Source: Candidatus Omnitrophota bacterium
GTDB lineage: Bacteria > Omnitrophota > Gorgyraeia > JAFGGP01
Direction: 5' to 3'
Assembly (NCBI GenBank): GCA_016930485.1
Contig: JAFGGP010000040.1
Span: forward strand, 1 to 49,206
DNA: 49,206 nucleotides
How positions within the stretch are numbered: position 1 is the first letter of the stretch; each line of letters begins with the position of its first letter. The position numbers and the translations under genes are program-made. Of the stretch, positions 8,311 to 16,783 are shown in pieces. The notes under the pieces were generated by a model. The model was not told where the DNA came from. It searched no databases and worked only from the letters and a program-made list of their open reading frames with translations.

Positions 8311-10086
8311 ATGAAAAAATCGCCCTTTTTTATGAAAAGCGGTATCGCACTGGCCTTGTGGATAGGCTGCACACTCTTTTCTCTTTCCGTTCCTTGCCGG
8401 GCAGATGACGTGAAACAAACGCATTTTGCCTCAGCCTCTGATGAGAGTGAATCAGATGAATACGCAGGTGCCGGTGCGGTAGGGAGTCCGGTTATCGGAT
8501 CCGCAGCGAGTCAGGGCTATAAACTGAATATCGGACCGATGGCAACCAGGAATATCAGTCCCACCACAACTATTATCAGCCCCAATCAGGGGCTTCCGAT
8601 TCAGGATGAGACCCCGACCTTGCGATGGTCTTATTTTGATGCGGAGAGCGACCCGCAGCGGATGTTTCAGATCCAGATTTCCAAAGACAATTTTCAGACC
8701 ATTGCCTATGACAGCGGATTTATATCGTCAGGCGGATTTTCCTATACGACGCCTATTTTGTCAAAGAATGAACCGGCTACCGTATACAGGTGGCGCGTCA
8801 GGACGCACGATGGATACGACCTATCGGGGTGGGTTGCCGCCAATAACGGATTCCGGGTCAGCGGCGAGGTTTTTGATATTGCCGTCCTCGATGCCAGACA
8901 GTGGGCTACCGGCCCTTCGATTATGCCGGAGAGGTGGCAAACCGACAATGACCCGTATTTTTGGTGGGAACCTCCTTCAGAGGGGAAGGGGGTTGCCGGA
9001 TACAGCTACGCTATTGACGAGCTCCCCGATGACATCGTGGATATAACGGCCACCTCCATACAACTGGATGAAGATGCCCTGCTGGATGGCAGACATACCT
9101 TTTACGTAGCCGCAAGCAATACGGCCGGCAACTGGGGTAGTCCCGCCGCATTTTCTCTCTGGGTCGATACGGTACCGCCGTCGGTAGTCGCCTTTGGTCC
9201 GGCAGAGGGCAGAATCATCGATAACGACAAACCGAGAATTTTTGTGAGGGTGTATGATGTGAACAGCGGCGAAGACGGAGAAACCGCGACATTGAAGATT
9301 AATGGTTCCAGCGTTGAGTTTGAGTATAATCAGGATGCCCACGAATTTTCCTTTGTGCCGACAACGCCGCTTCGCGAGGGAGAAAATGCCGTTTCGTTCA
9401 GCATCCGGGATTATGTCGGTAACGAGATTATTCCCTTTATATGGGGATTTATTGTGGACACCGAAGGCCCTGCCGGCTCGGTAGTTATTAATGATGGCGA
9501 CGAAATGACCACCTCGGTATATGTCAGACTTACGATTCGGGCGGATGACTTTACCTCCGCAGTCACCGCGATGAGCATTTCCAACGACGGTATCTTTGAT
9601 ACCGAGAGGTGGGAGGCGTTGGCGCCCTACAAGGATGATTGGATGCTCGAGCCGACAAGCGGCGTCAAGAAGGTATGGATCAAATTTCGGGATAGCGCCG
9701 GCAACGAATCCGAATCTGTTTTCGATGCGATTCTGTTAGTTATTAAGGCACCGGATACCTATATTACCTCAGGTCCGTCCGGCTCTGTCAGTACCGGTAC
9801 GGCACACTTTACCTTTGCGGCATCGAAGGAAGGGTGCCTGTTTTCCTGGTCATTCGACGATGAGGCCTGGTCTGACTGGCAGGGCGTCCAGGATGCAACG
9901 AAAGATAGCCTTGAAGAGGGGAATCATTATTTTCGTGTCCGGGCCGCCGTTGACGTTAACGGCAACACGATTATCGATCCGGATGAGATTGACCCGGTGC
10001 CGGCCTCACGAACCTGGGTAGTTGGGACTCAGGCGCCAGAAGTTGCCCCTCAGGAAGGGGAGATTAAGATCTGGAAGATAGAGTAA
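8311..10086 (+). CDS. Secreted/surface protein with Fn3/Ig-like repeats and an EF-hand-like loop
   Basis: Signal peptide; TPTLRWSYFDAESDPQRMFQIQISKD..., DTVPPSVVAFGPAEGRIIDNDKPRIFVRVYD...; C-terminal DVNGNTIIDPDE. Confidence 0.7.
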   Translation: MKKSPFFMKSGIALALWIGCTLFSLSVPCRADDVKQTHFASASDESESDEYAGAGAVGSPVIGSAASQGYKLNIGPMATRNISPTTTIISPNQGLPIQDETPTLRWSYFDAESDPQRMFQIQISKDNFQTIAYDSGFISSGGFSYTTPILSKNEPATVYRWRVRTHDGYDLSGWVAANNGFRVSGEVFDIAVLDARQWATGPSIMPERWQTDNDPYFWWEPPSEGKGVAGYSYAIDELPDDIVDITATSIQLDEDALLDGRHTFYVAASNTAGNWGSPAAFSLWVDTVPPSVVAFGPAEGRIIDNDKPRIFVRVYDVNSGEDGETATLKINGSSVEFEYNQDAHEFSFVPTTPLREGENAVSFSIRDYVGNEIIPFIWGFIVDTEGPAGSVVINDGDEMTTSVYVRLTIRADDFTSAVTAMSISNDGIFDTERWEALAPYKDDWMLEPTSGVKKVWIKFRDSAGNESESVFDAILLVIKAPDTYITSGPSGSVSTGTAHFTFAASKEGCLFSWSFDDEAWSDWQGVQDATKDSLEEGNHYFRVRAAVDVNGNTIIDPDEIDPVPASRTWVVGTQAPEVAPQEGEIKIWKIE

Positions 10087-10220
10087 TAGAGAGCTCTTAG
10101 CCTTCAGCTTTCAGCCATCAGCTTTAAAAAACATACCCCGGGACCTACAAACAATAACCATCCTTTGTACACTTCACGCTTTTCTGTTTTTTGCCAAACA
10201 GCCTCTTTTTCTCCCATTTT

Positions 10221-10328
10221 ACCCCGTTAGACTTAAAAAACCCCGCTTTCAGAGCGAGGGGATACATACAATGTTGCATTGCAGCAAAAAAGAAAGCCCC
10301 GGTTTTTAAGGCCCGATCTAACGGGGTT
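10221..10328. repeat. ~108-bp imperfect palindromic element (MITE-like or bidirectional terminator)
   Basis: accccgttaga-cttaaaaaaccccgctttc ... gaaagccccggtttttaag-gcccga-tctaacggggt. Confidence 0.7.
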
Positions 10329-10401
10329 TAATTGATTTTTATAACATGCTGATAATGTGATAGTTATAATTCTTGTACGTTTGCGCTTAAACAAAAAATT
10401 A

Positions 10402-10430
10402 TTGACAAAATATAACAAATAGTATATAGG
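10402..10430 (+). promoter_or_regulatory. putative promoter (TTGACA - 17 nt - TATAGG) with overlapping ATAGTAT/ATACTAT operator-like repeats to ~10457
   Basis: attgacaaaatataacaaatagtatataggtatatcaaatactatcaagtagtatcata upstream of the MerR-type gene. Confidence 0.45.
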
Positions 10431-10530
10431 TATATCAAATACTATCAAGTAGTATCATAGGTACGAGGGGCATAAGTTACGGCGCGCTGCGACGTAACTT
10501 TTGTCGTCATTAAGGAGGAGGAGAGGCGAG

Positions 10531-10728
10531 TTGGTAGGGCAGAAAATTAAGTATTACAGTGCTCAGGAAGCCGCATCGGTATTGGGGATTTCCAAGCAGA
10601 CCCTGATTCGTTATGAAAAACGGGGGGTGTTCCCGCGTCCCAAGAGAAACTCGATAAACGGATGGCGGGAGTATACTCAGAGGCAGGTGGCGGAGTTACG
10701 CAGGATTCTCGGTAGGACGACTGCGTAA
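10531..10728 (+). CDS. MerR/HTH-17-type small DNA-binding protein
   Basis: VGQKIKYYSAQEAASVLGISKQTLIRYEKRGVFPRPKRNSINGWREYTQRQVAELRRILG; TTG start preceded by AAGGAGG. Confidence 0.8.
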   Translation: MVGQKIKYYSAQEAASVLGISKQTLIRYEKRGVFPRPKRNSINGWREYTQRQVAELRRILGRTTA

Positions 10729-10821
10729 CAGGACCGGAGGCCTTCCGTCGACTGAGTAAGGGCATGCTTGGAAAGACTCGAACGGAATTTATAACAGGAA
10801 GACAGGACTCAGGTTGCATAC

Positions 10822-12393
10822 ATGATAAAAAGCATAGGACTGGATATTGCGGGTGACAGCATACGGATAGTTGAGTGCACCCAGGACAAAAAAGATATCA
10901 CTATATCGCGGGTGGGCGCATTGAAACTTGTCCAGAAGGTAGGGGTGAGCGGCGATGATATCTTGCATAGCGGCATCAATACCCTCCTCAAGGAGCTCTC
11001 GATTAAGAATAGGAGGGTCAATTTCGCCATGCCGGGTTCTTCGGCATTTGTGCGAACCAGCAAGATCCTCGTGAGTGAGAGGAGGCGCCTCGAAGAGATG
11101 GTGAGGCATGAGGCGATCCAGACCATCCCGTTTAATCTGGAGGAGGTGGCGTGGGACTATTTTTTAACCAAGGATTTTAACGATGCGGTAAAGGGGTCGC
11201 GAATTCCCCAGGAGGTCGAACTTGTCCTTGTCGCCGTTAAAAAAGACCTGATCGAACAGAAAAGGCGTCTGATAGAGACTGCCGGGGTTTCGGTAAGCCG
11301 GGTAAGCACACGTCCGCTAGCGGCGTATACCTGTCTGCAATTTTCCGGAAAACGGGCGGCCGATACACATAGACTGTTTGTCGAAGTGGGCCTGAATTAT
11401 ACCGATATTGTGCTGGGGAGAGGGAAGGACGTGTGGGTGCGCAGTCTACCGTTCGGCCTACCGGAAGACCTATCTTCGGTCCAGGATGCGAAGTTACGCA
11501 GCTGGATTGGTGAGGTGAAAAGGGCCTGTGAATTTTATTTTATGGAACGCTTTCCGGAACAATCATCGGGTATTGCGCAGGTGCTGAAGGAGCATATTCA
11601 ATACGTTGATCTGGCAGGGCCCGCCGGCGCAAGTCCGGAGATCTCGGCGTTATTCAAAGAGGTTTTCGGAAAGGAGGCCGCACTCTTTAACCCCTTTGCG
11701 GTAGCGCCCCTTTCTAAAGAAGCCGAAAGCGTTGTAGCACGCAAGGCCCTTCCCGAGCTTTCGACATTCGCCGCCTGCCTGGGGCTGGCGCTGTCTCGAC
11801 TGGGCCCGGACGAAAGTGCCATTAATCTCTATAAGGATTCGCTGAGCAGCCGGAGACAGAGCTTTGAAAAAAGGCTTTATACTACCCTTGCATACTGTTG
11901 TGGTTTTGCTATTGTGGCAAGTGCGGCCTTTCCGCTGGGAGGGGATATACAGGTAAAAAGGGAACTCCTCGCCGATTTAGAGGGGATGCTTTCCGAAGCG
12001 CGCTCCTATCGCCCGAAGATTATCCGTCTTACCGAGCAACGCAATCTGACAAAGGAGAAGGTAAATACCCTCTACTCTATCGCCATCAATCGCGGTATAT
12101 GGCTCGATATCCTGAACGGACTTAAGGAATCGCTCCCAGGCGATGTCTGGATTACCGAACTGGACGGCACCAAAGAGGCCTCCGGGCAGCTGGTTGCCGA
12201 GCTCACCATCAAGGGAAACGGCCCTTCATACGAACAGATCAATAAATTAGTCAGCGCCCTAAAGCTATCGAGGTATTTTGAGGATGTAAAACCTGTTTCT
12301 TCGTCGGTTGTGCGGGTAGACGATGCCGAGGTAGTCGAGTTTACTATTACCATGGGGGTCAAGGGAAAACAGTTCTGGGATAAGCAGGGGTAA
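10822..12393 (+). CDS. Type IV pilus assembly PilM-PilN fusion protein (GspL-like)
   Basis: PilM-like IGLDIAGDSIRIVECTQ... and VRHEAIQTIPFNLEEVAWDYF; then TM LAYCCGFAIVASAAFPLGG and PilN-like WLDILNGLKESLPGDVWITELDG...VSALKLSRYFEDVKP. Confidence 0.8.
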   Translation: MIKSIGLDIAGDSIRIVECTQDKKDITISRVGALKLVQKVGVSGDDILHSGINTLLKELSIKNRRVNFAMPGSSAFVRTSKILVSERRRLEEMVRHEAIQTIPFNLEEVAWDYFLTKDFNDAVKGSRIPQEVELVLVAVKKDLIEQKRRLIETAGVSVSRVSTRPLAAYTCLQFSGKRAADTHRLFVEVGLNYTDIVLGRGKDVWVRSLPFGLPEDLSSVQDAKLRSWIGEVKRACEFYFMERFPEQSSGIAQVLKEHIQYVDLAGPAGASPEISALFKEVFGKEAALFNPFAVAPLSKEAESVVARKALPELSTFAACLGLALSRLGPDESAINLYKDSLSSRRQSFEKRLYTTLAYCCGFAIVASAAFPLGGDIQVKRELLADLEGMLSEARSYRPKIIRLTEQRNLTKEKVNTLYSIAINRGIWLDILNGLKESLPGDVWITELDGTKEASGQLVAELTIKGNGPSYEQINKLVSALKLSRYFEDVKPVSSSVVRVDDAEVVEFTITMGVKGKQFWDKQG

Positions 12394-12399
12394 TGCCAT

Positions 12400-13122
12400 A
12401 TGGCAAAGGTCATAAGCAGCATCGTATTATTTTGCGCCGGGTGCTATTTTGTCATAGCGCAGCCGGTGCTGTCGCATGTGCAGGGGCAGAGGATGACCGA
12501 TACGATCGAGACCGATAAAAAAATGGTAAAGCGGTTTCTGCTCGAGGGTGATATAGTGCCGTCCCGCCAGCTGTATCAGCAGATAGAGGCAGAACAGGAG
12601 GCCTTTGAGGGGTACGGGGCCCAGCTGAGGAAGTTTCTCGATCCCGGCTTCAAAAGTCTTCCCCGCGGCTCCGAAAGCGGACTGTATTTCCGGGAGGCGC
12701 TTTTTGCCCTTGAAAAGAAACTGGATAGAGAGGCAAAGGGGGCCGGGATCGAAATTCCGAAGTCTCTGGGGTTCGGGACAGAGTTGCCCCCGGTTAGTGA
12801 GGTGCCCCGCCTGTTAAAGCAGCTGACTTTAGTGGAACAGGTGGTCACGTCTTTTATTTCCGAGGGGGCAACAGAGATAAGCGAAATACAATTGCTGGAG
12901 CTTCCGGCGGTTGATGGGCAGAATTTTGAAGAGGTTCCGGTTGAGGTGCGGGCGGTGGTTTCTCACGGAGGGCTGTTGCGCGTTCTCTACGCCCTGAACA
13001 CGGCTCAGCCTGCGGTTGATATCAGGACCCTGCGGGTAAAACGGCTGGATACATTACTGGAGGTAGACCTGACGGCGTCGGTATTTTTATTTAACGAGGC
13101 AGCCAGCGAGACAAAACTATAA
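12400..13122 (+). CDS. PilO/GspM-like (Amuc_1100-like) pilus assembly protein
   Basis: N-terminal TM and helical region; C-terminal EVRAVVSHGGLLRVLYALNTAQPAVDIRTLRVKR; position after PilMN. Confidence 0.55.
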   Translation: MAKVISSIVLFCAGCYFVIAQPVLSHVQGQRMTDTIETDKKMVKRFLLEGDIVPSRQLYQQIEAEQEAFEGYGAQLRKFLDPGFKSLPRGSESGLYFREALFALEKKLDREAKGAGIEIPKSLGFGTELPPVSEVPRLLKQLTLVEQVVTSFISEGATEISEIQLLELPAVDGQNFEEVPVEVRAVVSHGGLLRVLYALNTAQPAVDIRTLRVKRLDTLLEVDLTASVFLFNEAASETKL

Positions 13123-13131
13123 GAGCGGACG

Positions 13132-13635
13132 ATGAAAGAGAAACTGATATTCTGGGTTCTGGTACCTTTGTTGATAGGGGTGATTATGTATAAAATCTAC
13201 GAGTTTAAAGATGCCGGAGATATTTCGCCCCAGCTTATGAAAGAGCAGGAGACGATAAAACAGATGAAACGCACACAGCTTCCCAAGGCCCCCGAGCTTG
13301 ATCTGGCTGCTGCCCAGGGCGTGCGGCCGTTTACCGACTACGCGCACCTTATTCAGGAGGGCCCCTTTTTTCCGGTCGTCGTCGAAGGCGAGAAGCCCGC
13401 AATGAAAGAGATAATAAAGGTGGAACTGCTTCCGCGGAAGACCGTTTTTATCTATCGCGGCATCTCCGTGGTGAAGGGGCGTGAGGTGGTGGCACTTGAA
13501 TCGGCCGATGAGGGGGAGGTATTTTTTGTCGGTGTAGGAGACGAGATTAATCAATACACCGTTACCGATATTACCGATATGGAGGTTATCATTACGGATG
13601 GCGAGGAAGATATATCTATTAAGCGAATTGAATGA
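13132..13635 (+). CDS. PilP/GspC-like periplasmic protein
   Basis: N-terminal TM, then small beta-rich domain; located between PilO-like protein and secretin. Confidence 0.45.
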   Translation: MKEKLIFWVLVPLLIGVIMYKIYEFKDAGDISPQLMKEQETIKQMKRTQLPKAPELDLAAAQGVRPFTDYAHLIQEGPFFPVVVEGEKPAMKEIIKVELLPRKTVFIYRGISVVKGREVVALESADEGEVFFVGVGDEINQYTVTDITDMEVIITDGEEDISIKRIE

Positions 13636-13636
13636 T

Positions 13637-16600
13637 ATGGGCCGCGTGATGAGGGGTTGCTGCGTTATGTCCATGCTCATTTGGTGCATCGTGGGCAGTG
13701 CGGGTATATCCCTATTGTGCACCTCTACCGCCTTTGCCGGAAGCAGCTATGAGGAAGAGGCCTTTGAAGAAGCAAAGGCAGAGGCAGAGGCATTATTTCA
13801 GGAAGCAAAGATTCTTCTTGAACAGCAGCGGTTTAATGAGGCGCAGGACCGTTTGATCGAGGCCTTGGGATTATATCCCGGCCACCGGCTTGCCAGAATT
13901 TACCTTGAGCAGCTCGATCGCATTATCGAACAGGGTGTAACTATTCCCACCAGCGATGTAAAGCATAAGATCAGCCAGGAAGAGAAAAGACAGGCGGTGT
14001 TTGAGCCGAGTACCCTTGATGCGCGACAGATACGTTCTCTGTATAACAGGGGCCGATATCTGTATAAGGAAGGTGATTATCCTTCGGCTATTGCCATGTT
14101 TCAAAAGATCCTCGAGGTAGAGCCGGATCACAGAGGGGCATCGCGATATCTAAAGAAGGCGCTTGAGGAGACCGGGGCGGATGTGGCGGCTTTACCGGAA
14201 AGGCGGCCGACCCAGGAGAGAGAAGGCGGCTTTTCTTTAGATGTCGGATACAACCAACCGGCAGCAATACAGACGTCCGTAGCGACAGAGACACCAGAGG
14301 ATGAGGCTGAAAGGATCAAGAGGGCGGCGGAGGAAAAGGCCCTCAGGGCACAGATGGATCTTTACGCCGAACTGTTACAGAAAGGACAGGATGCCTTTGA
14401 CGGGGGTCAGTACGGTGAGGCGATAGGTCACTTTGAGGCTGCCTTGGAAGTTGTTCCTGATTCGGCGGCAGCACGCGAATATATACGGATTGCCCGGGCA
14501 AAACAACTTGCCGCCGAGCACCACCGGGAAGAGACGAAGCCGCTCGATGAAACAGAGACCTCGCAGGTCGGCATCAGCGCGCGGCCGGTGTATACGACGG
14601 CGGCAGCGCCGAAGCAGGAGGCGGAGTATCTTGCCAGGGAGAAAGCGGAGATACGGAAGGCCTTGTTAGACAAGGAGATTCAGCTACACTATGAAAAGGG
14701 ACATGCTTTTCTAAATGAGGGGAACTATGGCGGGGCAATAGAGGAGTTTAAAAAGGTCATCCAGATTGATCCAACGGAGACCGAGGCGCAGAGTCTTCTT
14801 GAGAAGGCGAAAAAGACGCTTGAGAGGGATATGCAGAAGCAGTTGATCACCAAAAGGCGCGCAGAGAAAAAGGCCCTGGAGGTGTTAAGAGATCAGGATA
14901 AAGAGCGGATTGCCGAGGTACAGCGTATAGCGAAGGAAAAAGAAGAGGCCGAGATACAAAAACGGAAAGAAATCGAACAGAGAAAACGGGAAAGGATTAA
15001 GCAGCGGGAAGAAGAGATTAAAGAGACATCACGTATGAGAGAAGACCGTCTCAAGCAGTTACTTGCCAATGCGAAGTTTCTGTACGACGAGGGAGAATAC
15101 GACAAGTCGCAGGCCTTTATCGACGCCCTCCTTGAGGAGGACCCGAACAATCAGAAGGCCGTCGATTTTGCCCACATGCTCAGGCTTGCAAAGGTAGACC
15201 GGGAACAGGAGGAGTATGAAAAGGAGATCGAAGTAACCGATCAGAAGATGCTGCTTGAGGTAACAAAGAAAAACCTGATTCCCGATGAGTATATCGGCGA
15301 CGGCGACGAAGGGGAGGCGCCCGAGAAGGGTGCGGATAAGACGGTAGATTACCACCGATTGCCTTCACAGAGGGGCGCTACTCATCAGCCGTCAAAGATA
15401 CGCAAACAGCTTGATCAACTGGTGACGCTCGATTTTAAGGATGTCGATTTAATCAGTGTGCTCAACTATCTCTCTGATGTGACCGGCATTAATGTGGTTC
15501 CTTCAAGCGCCATCGCGCTTGAGGAGTATAAGGCGACTATCCGGGTAAAGAATATGCCGTTTAAGGACGCGCTCAGGTATCTCCTGAAGAGTTTGGGGCT
15601 CACCTACCGGATCGATGAGGATGCCATATGGGTTGCGACGCCCGACGATATAAAAAACGAAAAGATAGAAACAAGGGTGTATTCGCTCAATAAAGGCATT
15701 CACGCGACGGCAAAGTTGTCCCAGTCCGCGGGTGCCGCAGTTGTCGGCCTTGGGGATTCGCAATCATTGCCCGAGGTCACGACGATAAAGGATCTTCTGC
15801 AGGAGGCGGTGGATTTTCCCAAGGGTTCAAATCTGGTGCTGGACGAGAGGACGGGCTCGTTGATTGCAACCAATACCCCGTCCAATCTTCAGATCGTCGA
15901 AGATATCCTCACCAATCTTGACACGACACCTATCCAGATTCTCATCGAGACCCGCTTCATCGAGGTCAATATGTCCGACCTTGAGCACTTTGGGTTTGAC
16001 GCGAAACTCAATAGCGATTGGGGGCTAACCAGGAGGAATGTGCCCGATGGCAACAAGGTGCAGGTGGACCAGGATAGCGGGGTCAACTTTTCATCGTTTT
16101 CTGCCAGGGGGGACGAGGGGTTCAACCTGACCTTTCGCGGCGTGTTGACCCATCCGCAGTTCGAGCTCGTACTCCATATGCTTGAGGAAGAGACAAAGGC
16201 ACACACGCTTTCCGCCCCCAAGGTTACGACGTTAAACAATCAAACGGCCACTATTCAGGTCGTCGATGATTTTATCTACCCGACGCGGTACGAAATTTCG
16301 TTTGTGCCGCAGGACGACGATGGGGACGGTCAGATAGAGCAGGGTGAAGGAGAATTTCTGAACCTGCCCCAGGATTTTGTCACCCGCAAGGAAGGGATTA
16401 TTCTCAAGGTAACGCCGACCGTCGGCATGGACCAGGAGACCATCACCCTGTCGCTGGTGCCGGAGGTGAGCGATTTCTCCCAGTACGATAACTTCGGCGG
16501 CGGGGTAACGCTTCCCCGCTTTACCTCACGCAGCCTTACGACGAGCGCCATTATTAAAAACAATGAAACGGTGGTATTGGGCGGCCTGATCAAGGAGACA

Positions 16601-16783
16601 AATACCAATGCGGTAACGAAGGTGCCGATTCTAAGCAAACTTCCTCTCATCGGAAAGGCATTTCAGAAAAAGATAGACAACGTGGAGCGGCGCAATCTCC
16701 TTATTTTTGTTACGGCGCGCATTATCAATAATCAGCAGAATAGGCAACCGCAACCGGCTCGCGATAAAGGATCGGTGCTGTAA
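13637..16783 (+). CDS. Secretin with N-terminal TPR/coiled-coil extension (GspD/PilQ family), copy 1
   Basis: Signal peptide, TPR repeats, N-domain LDFKDVDLISVLNYLSDVTGINVVPSS, secretin core TLSAPKVTTLNNQTATIQV...NNETVVLGGLIKETNT...VPILSKLPLIGKAFQKK. Confidence 0.9.
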   Translation: MGRVMRGCCVMSMLIWCIVGSAGISLLCTSTAFAGSSYEEEAFEEAKAEAEALFQEAKILLEQQRFNEAQDRLIEALGLYPGHRLARIYLEQLDRIIEQGVTIPTSDVKHKISQEEKRQAVFEPSTLDARQIRSLYNRGRYLYKEGDYPSAIAMFQKILEVEPDHRGASRYLKKALEETGADVAALPERRPTQEREGGFSLDVGYNQPAAIQTSVATETPEDEAERIKRAAEEKALRAQMDLYAELLQKGQDAFDGGQYGEAIGHFEAALEVVPDSAAAREYIRIARAKQLAAEHHREETKPLDETETSQVGISARPVYTTAAAPKQEAEYLAREKAEIRKALLDKEIQLHYEKGHAFLNEGNYGGAIEEFKKVIQIDPTETEAQSLLEKAKKTLERDMQKQLITKRRAEKKALEVLRDQDKERIAEVQRIAKEKEEAEIQKRKEIEQRKRERIKQREEEIKETSRMREDRLKQLLANAKFLYDEGEYDKSQAFIDALLEEDPNNQKAVDFAHMLRLAKVDREQEEYEKEIEVTDQKMLLEVTKKNLIPDEYIGDGDEGEAPEKGADKTVDYHRLPSQRGATHQPSKIRKQLDQLVTLDFKDVDLISVLNYLSDVTGINVVPSSAIALEEYKATIRVKNMPFKDALRYLLKSLGLTYRIDEDAIWVATPDDIKNEKIETRVYSLNKGIHATAKLSQSAGAAVVGLGDSQSLPEVTTIKDLLQEAVDFPKGSNLVLDERTGSLIATNTPSNLQIVEDILTNLDTTPIQILIETRFIEVNMSDLEHFGFDAKLNSDWGLTRRNVPDGNKVQVDQDSGVNFSSFSARGDEGFNLTFRGVLTHPQFELVLHMLEEETKAHTLSAPKVTTLNNQTATIQVVDDFIYPTRYEISFVPQDDDGDGQIEQGEGEFLNLPQDFVTRKEGIILKVTPTVGMDQETITLSLVPEVSDFSQYDNFGGGVTLPRFTSRSLTTSAIIKNNETVVLGGLIKETNTNAVTKVPILSKLPLIGKAFQKKIDNVERRNLLIFVTARIINNQQNRQPQPARDKGSVL

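Noticed and set aside
13117-13722. 201-aa minus-strand ORF opposite the PilP-like gene
   Set aside because: Antisense to a well-placed + strand gene; no signal of a real family
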